DNA of 19,195 nucleotides. It comes from Chromatiales bacterium. Lineage in GTDB: Bacteria > Pseudomonadota > Gammaproteobacteria > Chromatiales > Chromatiaceae. The translations under genes and the position numbers were made by a program. This document shows, piece by piece, positions 8,707 through 15,360 of the stretch. The first letter of the stretch is position 1, and each line of letters starts with the position of its first letter. The stretch covers positions 1 to 19,195 of the forward strand of contig JAKSCN010000170.1 of NCBI GenBank assembly GCA_022360595.1, written 5' to 3'. The notes under the pieces were generated by a model. That model did no database searches and was not told the origin of the DNA. It saw nothing but the letters and a program-made list of their open reading frames with translations.

Positions 8707-9099
8707 ATGGATACATGCGTAGAGTTTAAATCTGATCTCTTTAAGCCATTTTTGCCGGAGGATGCCCAGGCCAATCCCGAGTGTTACGGTGCCGAGCTTG
8801 CCTGGTGGTTGTCCAGGGAACTCGCTAAACGTGGCATCTATACTACCTATCCAGTTGGAGAGGACTGGGGGTGGTTTATTGAATATTTCGTTAATGATAA
8901 CGAATATTGGCTATGTTGTTGCAATACCGAAGGTTCGAGCAATCATTGGTTAGTATATTTAGATTGCAAAGCCAAAAGTCTATTTGGCCGGAATAAAGCC
9001 CCTGTTTCTGTCGCGCAGCCTCTATTGAAGGCTTTGTCCGCTTTACTGTCAGAAACAAGCCGCATTGAAAATATAGTATGGAGCAAAGAACTTGCTTGA
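8707..9099 (+). CDS. Conserved hypothetical protein, 130 aa
   Basis: I cannot assign a function. The ATG at 8707 gives 130 residues beginning with an acidic and aromatic stretch (FKSDLFKPFLPEDAQ), which resembles the start of a small cytosolic family found in many proteobacteria; an upstream ATG at 8674 would add eleven residues with no family resemblance. Conserved-looking features are CYGAELAWWLSRELAKRG, VGEDWGWFIEY and EYWLCCCN with three consecutive Cys. There is no signal peptide or membrane segment. It follows the GyrI-like gene in the same direction at 58 nt and may share its transcript. Confidence 0.75.
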   Translation: MDTCVEFKSDLFKPFLPEDAQANPECYGAELAWWLSRELAKRGIYTTYPVGEDWGWFIEYFVNDNEYWLCCCNTEGSSNHWLVYLDCKAKSLFGRNKAPVSVAQPLLKALSALLSETSRIENIVWSKELA

Positions 9100-9163
9100 C
9101 CTGTGAGTCAGGGACTCCTTCTTGGGTTATATGGCAGGCAAATTTTTCTCTGAAAAATAGATG

Positions 9164-9187
9164 CCCCTCACCCTGGTGGTGGAGGGG
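9164..9187. terminator. Weak GC-rich hairpin between convergent genes
   Basis: CCCCTC (9164-9169) pairs with GAGGGG (9182-9187), and the stem can extend inward through ACC/GGT with a bulged G. It lies between the stop of the 130-aa gene and the stop of the convergent cupredoxin gene, where a shared terminator would be useful. There is no T-tract on either side, so intrinsic termination is doubtful. Confidence 0.3.
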
Positions 9188-9263
9188 AAGGTTATCTTGA
9201 TCTTACGTCTATTACTTTGTCAGTAGCTACTCCTCGTATTCAAGCACCTACCAAGACGCTCGA

Positions 9264-9602
9264 TTACTCAACCACGCGCACAACTCCAATCATATTGGAG
9301 TCTTTCTCGTGGGGCTCGCAGACATAGGGAAAAACACCAGGCTCGTTGAACGTTCTTTCGTAGCTCTCATCGGGGAAGAAATAATCTGAGACAGGATCAC
9401 CTGCCTCACGGAACCAGACGCTGTGATATTGACGCTTTTCAAGGTTTACCCAACGTATGGTGGTGCCTACTTTCACTGTAATGTCGTCAGGAATGAATTT
9501 GTATTTTTTTATCTCGATAATTACAGGGTCATCACCACCTGCAAATGCTCCGGCTGTAAAGAGAGACAAGGCAAACAACAAAAAAATATTCTTTCTTCGC
9601 AT
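9264..9602 (-). CDS. Secreted plastocyanin-like cupredoxin
   Basis: The product is 112 residues from the ATG at 9602, preferred over an ATG 24 nt upstream because GAGGA precedes it at a good distance and it begins directly with the signal peptide (FLLFALSLFTAGAFA). The mature domain of about 90 residues is a single cupredoxin with all four type-1 copper ligands in order: His60 (in YHSVWF), Cys95, His98 and Met104 (in VCEPHEKDSNMIG). It is a periplasmic small copper protein, probably an electron carrier or copper-binding factor; the partner is not evident. The loop EPHEKDSN between Cys and Met is typical of plastocyanin/amicyanin-like proteins. It lies downstream of the DUF3750 gene on the same strand but is separated by about 300 nt, so it probably has its own promoter. 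Confidence 0.88.
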   Translation of the reverse strand: MRRKNIFLLFALSLFTAGAFAGGDDPVIIEIKKYKFIPDDITVKVGTTIRWVNLEKRQYHSVWFREAGDPVSDYFFPDESYERTFNEPGVFPYVCEPHEKDSNMIGVVRVVE

Positions 9603-9901
9603 CTCAGTCTTCCTCTTGTTGACCATGGTATTTATAGGCTTATCGTGTACCTCTTCAGCCCGGTTCAGAGGCTATCGTATTTAGTTTAGACCTAACGCCT
9701 GTGCTTTTTAAATGGCTCACATACTTGCCGCTTATACCGCTCTAAAAACAGGGTAATATGTCTGTTTGCTATGGAGAAAGGTGGATTTTTACTCTGCCTG
9801 GTGAGAGGGAAAGCAGTAGATGTTTTCTAAATGGCAATACTATCAATGCGTTAAAACAAAGCCCATATGCTGGTTATCGATATACCAGAACTTTTCAGAC
9901 G

Positions 9902-10474
9902 CTAATAAAAAACATCAGCAGGGTTGCTCTCTTCCCTATCCACATAGCCGCTACCGATGGCAGAGAAGGGGAGATCCAGCTCCAGTTCCGGCACCTCCTT
10001 GGCGATCCAGGCGGTGAAGGTATTGCTGTTGGGACCAGGGAAGGATTTGTAAGTGCTCTTCCAGGGGTAAGCACGGGCAGCCTTGTCAACGGCATCGATC
10101 AGCTTATCGACTCCCGTTCCTTTATGTTCTTTGATAATTTTGGGTTTCTCACCGTACCAATAGCGGTCGGGGATGCCTCGGGCAATCCGTAAGACTGGTT
10201 GGCCGTTGCGGCCACGCCAACCGACCACATCATAGATGGTGTAGAAGGCCTCCCCCGTTCGCTTTGCCGCAATCCAAGTGTGAATGGCGAACCAACCACG
10301 CCAACCCCAGGTATCAGCGCCGTAGACGTGTAGAACCGCTTCATTCGTCACTGAAGGATCAGGTGCTATTCCGGCGGATTCGCGACTGGCCGTGCGCCAA
10401 TCCTTACCTGAATAGCAGCTCGATAATATCCATCCCATCAAGACAAGCAGCAGTAGTAACTTTAGGGGTTTCAT
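9902..10474 (-). CDS. DUF3750 family lipoprotein
   Basis: The protein has 190 residues. A lipoprotein signal ends in LSSC with the lipidated Cys at position 20, followed by Tyr rather than Asp, suggesting outer-membrane sorting. The body carries the DUF3750 hallmark motifs: YGADTWGWRGWFAIHTWIA, YDVVGWR, DRYWYG and WPGPNSNTF-type sequence, here FPGPNSNTFTAWIAKEVPEL. The His in AIHTW and the Asn-Ser-Asn-Thr-Phe motif look like possible active-site residues, reminiscent of papain-like NlpC/P60-type folds, but the biochemical function of the family is not known to me. No Shine-Dalgarno sequence is obvious before the ATG. The nearest same-strand gene downstream is the cupredoxin. Confidence 0.85.
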   Translation of the reverse strand: MKPLKLLLLLVLMGWILSSCYSGKDWRTASRESAGIAPDPSVTNEAVLHVYGADTWGWRGWFAIHTWIAAKRTGEAFYTIYDVVGWRGRNGQPVLRIARGIPDRYWYGEKPKIIKEHKGTGVDKLIDAVDKAARAYPWKSTYKSFPGPNSNTFTAWIAKEVPELELDLPFSAIGSGYVDREESNPADVFY

Positions 10475-10755
10475 GAATATGTAGTGTAGATCAAAATGGC
10501 GCTTCAGAAATTTTAGCTCCCCAAGTTTGTAGTTTAGACCCAGGCCAGTTTTTTAAGATACAATCAGGTCTCATGACCTACGTAACCTGGAACAGGGATT
10601 TAGGGATACAGAGATGCTGATAAAAGAGATAATACAGCACGTTTGTCATTAGAGTTCTGGGCTTTTCAAGTGCGAACAACGAAAAACATAGACAGATTAG
10701 TGAGAACAAATTTGCGGTTATTGCTATTGCGATCAGGCAAAAGGAAGGTCATAGC

Positions 10756-11199
10756 GTGAAGAGAATCATACCGCCAGTTTTATTGGTTATCTGTATAGTC
10801 ATCATGGTGGTATTTTGGTTGGTATTTCCAGTTATGCAGTTTGCTACATTCCCTGTCAACTTGATTGGTATTCTACCCTTTATCGGTGGGCTGAATATTG
10901 CTAAGCGTGGCTCTGGGCTATTTGAGCAAAGGGGAACGAATATCCACACATTTAAGAATCCAACCATACTGGTGACAGATGGGCTTTATCGAATAAGCCG
11001 AAATCCTATGTACCTTGGTTTTCTTATAGCCCTGCTGGGGGTGGCTATTCTGCTTGGAAATATATCAGCACTGCTTATTGTTGTTGGGTTCTTTGTCATA
11101 ACAGATCGCTGGTATATTCAGTTTGAAGAAGTGGCCATGGACAAAGCATTTGGCCAGCAGTATGCAGAATACAAAGCGAAAACAAGGCGTTGGTTGTAA
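10756..11199 (+). CDS. PEMT/isoprenylcysteine methyltransferase-like integral membrane protein
   Basis: The product is 147 residues with a GTG start, selected because AAGGAAGG (10741-10748) lies 7 nt upstream; the frame stays open farther upstream but without a plausible start. Four to five hydrophobic helices span about 4-25, 32-48, 82-100 and 102-118. The family signature appears in the C-terminal half: GLYRISRNPMYLG (about 76-88) followed by FEEVAMDKAFGQQYAEYKAKTRRWL (E124/E125, Y136, Y139, R144-R145-W146), which form the SAM- and substrate-binding region of PF04191-type enzymes. It is an inner-membrane methyltransferase of unknown acceptor; lipid or isoprenoid acceptors are possible. The next gene, YCII-like, starts about 80 nt downstream. 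Confidence 0.85.
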   Translation: MKRIIPPVLLVICIVIMVVFWLVFPVMQFATFPVNLIGILPFIGGLNIAKRGSGLFEQRGTNIHTFKNPTILVTDGLYRISRNPMYLGFLIALLGVAILLGNISALLIVVGFFVITDRWYIQFEEVAMDKAFGQQYAEYKAKTRRWL

Positions 11200-11224
11200 T
11201 TGGCCCGGGAGCTGCCGATTAATG

Positions 11225-11239
11225 CATCATGCTATGATG
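11225..11239. repeat. Small inverted repeat upstream of the YCII-like gene
   Basis: CATCAT (11225-11230) and ATGATG (11234-11239) form a perfect 6-bp inverted repeat with a 3-nt centre between the methyltransferase stop and the YCII-like Shine-Dalgarno sequence. It may be an operator half-site pair or simply chance. Confidence 0.3.
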
Positions 11240-11280
11240 TAGGATTCAGAAGGGTCGAGTCCTAGTTTAAGGAGAAGAAT

Positions 11281-11604
11281 ATGCCTCAATACGTTATCAG
11301 TTATCTCGGTGGCGATCAGCCATCAAGCCCGGAGGAAGGGCAGCAGCATTACGCTAGGTACAAAGAGTGGTTATCCTCATTGGGTGACTCAGCAATTAGC
11401 CCGGCCAATCCATTTAAGAATACGCACACGGTAAGCCCTGACCGCGCAGTAACCTCTGGAAGCACAACGTCCATGTCTGGGTACACCATTATCGAAGCTG
11501 AATCCATGGATGAAGCGCTGGCGATTGCAAAAGCTTGTCCATTCCTGGATATTAACGGTTCGCTAGAGGTGTCAGAATTGGTCAATATGTCTGGGGCCTG
11601 TTGA
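11281..11604 (+). CDS. YCII-related (DGPF-type) small protein
   Basis: The product is 107 residues, with AAGGAG at 11269-11274, 6 nt before the ATG. The ferredoxin-like alpha/beta fold of the YCII family is recognisable: MPQYVISYLGG, a helix with KEWLSSLGD, the strand SGYTIIEAESMDEALAIAKACPFLDINGSLEVSEL split over the final third, and conserved small residues. Members include putative enzymes and proteins fused to sigma factors, but no activity can be assigned here. The last codons lie inside a 17-nt sequence that recurs at the stop of the SnoaL-like gene downstream. Confidence 0.85.
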   Translation: MPQYVISYLGGDQPSSPEEGQQHYARYKEWLSSLGDSAISPANPFKNTHTVSPDRAVTSGSTTSMSGYTIIEAESMDEALAIAKACPFLDINGSLEVSELVNMSGAC

Positions 11605-11625
11605 CACCCATTTGATCGTCGCTGT

Positions 11626-11719
11626 TGAGCCTAAAAAAGTACCACTCGGCGTTATTCGTCACTTATTTGGAACGACCAAGCTGCGCTCTTCGTTCTTTGA
11701 TTGGTGTTTTTTAGGCTCA
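11626..11719. repeat. 94-bp element bounded by long inverted repeats (MITE-like or large hairpin)
   Basis: TGAGCCTAAAAAA at 11626-11638 is matched perfectly by its reverse complement at 11707-11719. The match continues inward as ACCACTC (11641-11647) against ACCAATC (reverse complement of 11699-11705), with a one-base indel and one mismatch, giving arms of about 21-22 nt around a 50-nt core. The core has no open frame. No target-site duplication is visible at the ends. It sits in the untranslated gap between the YCII-like and AlkB-like genes and could equally form a long RNA hairpin. Confidence 0.6.
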
Positions 11720-11814
11720 TCCCTCTCTTTTTATCCCAGCGTGTTATCAGTCGTTTATATAGATTCACTACATGGCACTCCTTCTGCTGTCTCTTATGTG
11801 TATATGGCTTTTCT

Positions 11815-12305
11815 ATGAAAATTGATGGTTTAAGGGTCATCAATAATTTCATTGTTGATTCAATGGAAGAGGCGCTGTTAACTGCGTTGGATGGTGAAAA
11901 GTGGATTACTGATTTAAAACGCAGAGTCCAACACTATGGATATCGCTACGACTATACAGCGCGCACGGTTGATCGTTCGCTATATTTGGGGGCTCTGCCC
12001 GATTGGTCGAATGCAGTGGCTGATAAGCTATCCCATGAAGGTTTTGTAAGCACACCATTTGATCAATTGATCGTCAATGAATATATGCCGGGGGAAGGTA
12101 TTGCGCCACATATCGATTGCGTCTCGTGCTTTGAAGAGACGATACTTTCTCTATCGCTAGGGTCACAGGCTGAAATGGTGTTTCTAGGTACAAATGGAAG
12201 CACGGTATCCCCGGCCGGAAAAGTGACTTGGTCGATGGGGAACGGCAGCTAAGGCAGAGGAGAGTTTCACTAACGTTTAGAAAGATCCTTGCACATAACG
12301 CATAA
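11815..12305 (+). pseudogene. AlkB-like 2OG-Fe(II) dioxygenase, disrupted by internal deletion and frameshift
   Basis: The ATG at 11815 opens a clear AlkB-family protein: WITDLKRRVQHYGYRYDYTAR, then DQLIVNEYMPGEGIAPHID with the His and Asp iron ligands, then ETILSLSLGSQAEMVF. In this frame translation ends at 12252 after a non-homologous tail. From about 12183 another frame carries the expected C-terminus: RYKWKHGIPGRKSD, with the third iron ligand His, and RRVSLTFRKIL, with the 2-oxoglutarate-binding Arg, ending at the TAA at 12303-12305. By comparison with intact relatives, roughly 25 residues between these parts are missing. The truncated product lacks the distal His and the Arg and should be inactive. 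An assembly error is possible, but a simple one-base slip would not account for the missing segment. Confidence 0.8.
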
Positions 12306-12371
12306 CAGTCGGATGAAAAGTGCCTTTGGTAACAGGCCTTTATTATTGAAAGAGGGCTTAGGAGAATTTGT

Positions 12372-12785
12372 ATGACCAAGAGCAACGAAGAAAGAGTTCG
12401 ATTTGCAAATGATGAGCTTTTTGAAAAAGGCAACTTGGGTGTCGTGGATGAGATTTTTTCAGCGGACTATATCGTTCACTCGGGGGGCAAGGATTACAAA
12501 GGCCGCGAGTTCATAAAAAGATTCATCAAGCTGCTTCGCTTGGCAATTTCAGATATCCGCGTTGTTGAGATCAAGTTTCTGTCACAAACAGGCGATATCA
12601 TCGTTTGGCAACGCACGTTAAGCGGTGTGCATCAAGCAGATATGATGGGTATACCACCGACAGGAGAGAAAGTGGAATGGAGAGAGATGGTGGTCACTCG
12701 TTTCGACGGTGAAAAGATTGCTGAAGAGTGGACGGTTTCGGAGCTGGCGGGGCAGTTGCTACTAAAGTTACCTGGGGCCTGTTAA
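12372..12785 (+). CDS. SnoaL-like / ester cyclase-family protein
   Basis: The product is 137 residues. AGGAG lies 7 nt before the ATG in a leader of about 65 nt following the broken dioxygenase gene. The sequence fits the NTF2-like SnoaL/ester-cyclase fold: an N-terminal helix with NDELFEKGNLGVVDEIFSADYIVH, GREFIKRFIKLLRLAISDIRV, IIVWQRTLSGVHQADMMGIPPTGEKVEW and WTVSELAGQL near the end. These are soluble, often orphan, proteins that may bind or cyclise small hydrophobic molecules; no pathway is evident. The last codons fall in the sequence CTGGGGCCTGTTAACAC shared with the end of the YCII-like gene. Confidence 0.85.
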   Translation: MTKSNEERVRFANDELFEKGNLGVVDEIFSADYIVHSGGKDYKGREFIKRFIKLLRLAISDIRVVEIKFLSQTGDIIVWQRTLSGVHQADMMGIPPTGEKVEWREMVVTRFDGEKIAEEWTVSELAGQLLLKLPGAC

Positions 12786-12941
12786 CACTAATTGGATTGC
12801 CCGCTCCCGGCGTGGATGGCAGTGGGATCACAAACAATCACCGGCAATTCTCAACTCGAATGCGCGCAAAGTGCACTACTATCTGTAAAGGGGGATCGGC
12901 CGCGCTGAGTTTGGCCACTACATTGAACAGGAGGAGCATAA

Positions 12942-13694
12942 ATGAGTGATTATCAAAGACAAGCGAATCAGTTGATCACGTCCTTGGACTTGTCTCTACC
13001 CCCCGTCGCTGTCGCCTTCTGTGATGTTGTGCCGAACAATGTTCCTGATTTTGACGGATTGGCCCCTGCCGGCTGCACCTTTTGGCAAGAGGCGGCTACG
13101 CGCACATTTGCTACCTCGGCGAGAGACCATGCGCTGTGTTCCGTAGGCATCCACACGCACAACTTGTCGGAGGCTCCGGCCTCACAGCAGGATGAGCTAC
13201 AGGCCACCCTACAAGCCATGGTTGGGCTCGATTACCTGCGTGAAGAGGAAGTTGCTGCCATTCCGGTACTGCAGCGTGAGGCGAAGCATGCTCTCTATGG
13301 TCCCCTTGCTGAATTCCCGATTGACCCCGATGTGGTTCTCCTGTTCACCCATGCCCGACAGGGCCTCATTCTGAGCGAAGTTGCCGCGCGCGTCGACAGA
13401 GGTATCCCACCCGCGATGGGGCGTCCAGCTTGCGCGGTTGTCCCGCAGGTTCTCAATCACGGACATGCAGCTATGAGTCTCGGTTGCTGCGGTGCGAGAG
13501 CCTATCTTGATGTGTTGTCTGATAACGTGGCGCTGTGGGCGCTACCCGGGAGCAAGCTTGCTCAGTATTGTGAGCAAATTGAAGTATTTGCTCGTGCCAA
13601 TAAGACCCTCACGGTATTTCATGAGCAGCGTAGGAAAGATGCTGAATTGGGTAAGCGACCAACGGTACGGGAATCTCTCCAACGGCTTTCATAG
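12942..13694 (+). CDS. DUF169 family protein
   Basis: The product is 250 residues, with AGGAGGAG 5 nt before the ATG. It shows the DUF169 pattern: an opening LDLSLPPVAVAF, a central APAGCTFWQEA, DHALCSVGIHTH, then FTHARQGLIL, MGRPACAVVPQ and SLGCCGARAYL. Five cysteines stand out: C45, C66, C164, C182 and C183; together with H71/H73 they could form a metal or cluster site. No signal peptide or membrane segment is present, so it is cytoplasmic. The function of the family is not established to my knowledge; such genes are often found near metal or redox genes, but no such partner is adjacent here. Confidence 0.88.
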   Translation: MSDYQRQANQLITSLDLSLPPVAVAFCDVVPNNVPDFDGLAPAGCTFWQEAATRTFATSARDHALCSVGIHTHNLSEAPASQQDELQATLQAMVGLDYLREEEVAAIPVLQREAKHALYGPLAEFPIDPDVVLLFTHARQGLILSEVAARVDRGIPPAMGRPACAVVPQVLNHGHAAMSLGCCGARAYLDVLSDNVALWALPGSKLAQYCEQIEVFARANKTLTVFHEQRRKDAELGKRPTVRESLQRLS

Positions 13695-13778
13695 TAGCGT
13701 GGGATTTCATAACAGAAAAAATAAGAATGGATATTACTTGCTGAATAACTGATTGATATAAAGATAAAAAATGACTGA

Positions 13779-13865
13779 TCTGGTTCACCGGACAGGCTGC
13801 CGGAGATTGAATACAGCGATAAGTCTGAAACCGAAAAGGTGTGCAGCAACGGCGAGATCAAATAG
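13779..13865 (+). pseudogene. Probable transposase C-terminal remnant (IS481-like integrase type)
   Basis: Between a TGA (13776-13778) and a TAG (13863-13865) the frame reads ...PDRLPEIEYSDKSETEKV followed by CSNGEIK. This matches the tail of IS481-type integrase/transposase proteins, which commonly carry PGRLPEIEYP...V..NG.I.W. The stop falls where Trp is expected. No start, catalytic DDE core or terminal repeats remain, so only a vestige of about 87 nt is present. The assignment relies on recalled similarity and is moderately uncertain. Confidence 0.45.
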
Positions 13866-13897
13866 CGGGGCGGTTGATGATACGCACTATCCCCCTT

Positions 13898-13933
13898 GGG
13901 GGGTTCCCCAAAAGGGGAGAGCAGGGAGGGGGG
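13898..13933 (+). other. G-rich tract, possible G-quadruplex, upstream of the cheV promoter
   Basis: Four G-runs (13898-13903, 13914-13917, 13924-13926, 13928-13933) are separated by loops of 10, 6 and 1 nt. Overlapping C/G palindromes such as CCCCTTGGGG and CCCCAAAAGGGG offer competing hairpins. The tract ends 18 nt before the -35-like box of the FliA promoter. A role as upstream terminator or roadblock is speculative. Confidence 0.35.
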
Positions 13934-13951
13934 CTATACTCTTCTTCCTAT

Positions 13952-13978
13952 TCAAGTTAATCCCGGATTGGCCGATAA
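13952..13978 (+). promoter_or_regulatory. Sigma-28 (FliA) promoter for cheV
   Basis: TCAAGTTA (13952-13959), an 11-nt spacer, and GCCGATAA (13971-13978). The E. coli consensus is TAAAGTTT-N11-GCCGATAA, so the -10 box matches exactly, the spacing is right, and the -35 region is close. It lies about 120 nt upstream of the cheV start codon, with transcription expected to begin near 13985. Confidence 0.85.
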
Positions 13979-14020
13979 ACGAGAGATGGAATGGAAAGTT
14001 TTGTCACCACAAGCGGCTGT

Positions 14021-14038
14021 AGCTGTTACAGAACAGCT
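14021..14038 (+). other. Hairpin in the cheV leader
   Basis: AGCTGTT (14021-14027) and AACAGCT (14032-14038) form a perfect 7-bp stem with a 4-nt loop inside the presumed 5' untranslated region of cheV. It lies within a possible 27-codon frame (13986-14069). It lacks a U-tract, so termination is unlikely; a modest effect on translation or stability is possible. Confidence 0.35.
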
Positions 14039-14097
14039 CGGTCAATTGTGTTCTCAGGCTGGGCAGTAATACAACCTTTAAACAAAGTGAGATTTTA

Positions 14098-15009
14098 ATG
14101 ACTAGCGTGCAGAGTCAATTGGTAGGTAATGAGAAAAGCCGGCAGGAGATGCTGCTTTTTCATCTTGCAGCACATCAGACCTTTGGCATCAATGTACTCA
14201 AAATAAAGGAAATTATTCCCTACGAGCGACTCAACCGGTTGCCAGGGTCTCACCCGGCGATAGTTGGTATTGCACGCCTCCGTGGAAGCCCTTTGCCGGT
14301 TATCGACCTCTCCCAGGCCATCGGCATGCAGCCGGTGACAGAGAACCAAGACCTCTCTCACCTTTCGATTATCATTTCGGAATTCAATCGCTCGCTTCAG
14401 GGGTTTCTGGTGCGCAGGGTGCAGCGGATTATTACCCTGGAGTGGAAAGATATTCTCCCCCCGCCAAAAGCAACCGGCCACTTCAGCTATATCACTGGCG
14501 TTACCCGAATCGATGAGAAACTGGTGGAGATTGTGGATGTCGAGCGAGTCCTTAATGAAGTATCCCCGCCGGTGGATACCACGGGGCAGGGGGTTAGTCT
14601 GGATGAGCAGCATCTCGAAGCGCTACGCCAGAAGCTGGTAATGGTCGTCGACGACTCCAGCATGGCACGCAAACAGATCGGCCGGACTCTGGATATGATC
14701 GGACTGGAGTACCTCATGGCCCAAGATGGCAAGGAAGCGCTCGACAAGCTGCACGAACTGCAGGCGGATGGGCAGCATGTGGACTTGATTATCTCCGATA
14801 TCGAAATGCCGGAAATGGATGGCTATACACTGACCCGAGAGGTCCGCAAGGACCAGGATCTCTCTTCGGTATACATTCTGCTCCATACCTCCCTGGCAGG
14901 AGTGGTCAGCAACGAGAACGCCCAGGCCAGCGGTGCCGATGCCGCTTTAACGAAGTTTGTTACCGAAGAGCTGGCGGAGGCGGTCGTGCAGGGGTTGAGT
15001 CAAAGCTGA
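14098..15009 (+). CDS. cheV: Chemotaxis protein CheV (CheW domain plus response-regulator receiver)
   Basis: The protein has 303 residues. An N-terminal CheW-like coupling domain spans about 14-160 (LLFHLAAHQTFGINVLKIKEII, LPGSHPAIVGIARLRGSPLPVIDL). A C-terminal receiver domain spans about 180-298 with all key residues: the acidic pair D185/D186, the phosphoacceptor D234 in ISDIEMPEMDG, the conserved T264 in LLHTSLAG, and K286. CheV couples chemoreceptors to the CheA kinase and can be phosphorylated for adaptation, acting at the polar receptor arrays. The gene stands alone, without other che or fli genes in the window, but has its own FliA promoter, which ties its expression to flagellar assembly. 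A terminator follows about 290 nt downstream. Confidence 0.93.
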   Translation: MTSVQSQLVGNEKSRQEMLLFHLAAHQTFGINVLKIKEIIPYERLNRLPGSHPAIVGIARLRGSPLPVIDLSQAIGMQPVTENQDLSHLSIIISEFNRSLQGFLVRRVQRIITLEWKDILPPPKATGHFSYITGVTRIDEKLVEIVDVERVLNEVSPPVDTTGQGVSLDEQHLEALRQKLVMVVDDSSMARKQIGRTLDMIGLEYLMAQDGKEALDKLHELQADGQHVDLIISDIEMPEMDGYTLTREVRKDQDLSSVYILLHTSLAGVVSNENAQASGADAALTKFVTEELAEAVVQGLSQS

Positions 15010-15297
15010 GTCTCTCTACAAGGATGAGAAAATATAATCCTCCATATCATAAAGACGATAGATGGGCGAAAGGCTATTTATTGGAATAAAGTAATACTAC
15101 TAAGAGTTTAATTAAAAACCCTGCGACTAACCCGCAACACATTATTCTCTAGCAAATCATATTAAGGGCACTACCAGCTTAACTTTCCAGGGCCCAATAA
15201 ACTGCGGAAAGCTTAAATGGCTGCTTCACTTATAAGCTCAGTCTGGTTTCGCAGGATGCGGGTCAGTAGAAGAAGGCTCACAGATTAAAACGAAAAT
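15010..15297. other. Intergenic region downstream of cheV
   Basis: AT-rich sequence between the cheV stop and the terminator hairpin. No open frame with a Shine-Dalgarno sequence, no tRNA and no recognisable operator was found. A weak inverted match AGCTTA/TAAGCT lies around 15210-15240. Confidence 0.4.
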
Positions 15298-15331
15298 GGG
15301 GCATCCAAGATTTTTTGGATGCCCCGTTTTT
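15298..15331. terminator. Strong Rho-independent terminator, probably bidirectional
   Basis: GGGGCATCCAA (15298-15308) pairs perfectly with TTGGATGCCCC (15315-15325) across a 6-nt loop, followed by GTTTTT. On the opposite strand the stem is followed by a T-rich run (from AAAACGAAAA at about 15287-15296). It sits between cheV (plus) and the GH18-like gene (minus), which converge here. Confidence 0.9.
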
Positions 15332-15360
15332 CCGTTGAGGTTAGGTGCTCTTATCTCTTG

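Noticed and set aside
11605..12371. Integron cassette array with attC sites between the small plus-strand genes
   Set aside because: The inverted repeat lacks RYYYAAC/GTTRRRY core sites, neighbouring genes are not uniformly oriented, and no integrase is in the window.
12728..12949. 73-codon frame bridging the SnoaL-like and DUF169 genes
   Set aside because: It overlaps the end of the SnoaL-like gene in another frame, lacks a Shine-Dalgarno sequence and runs into the DUF169 start.
13771..14022. 83-codon frame across the G-rich tract and FliA promoter
   Set aside because: It crosses the promoter and is out of frame with the transposase-like remnant, which gives the better protein match.
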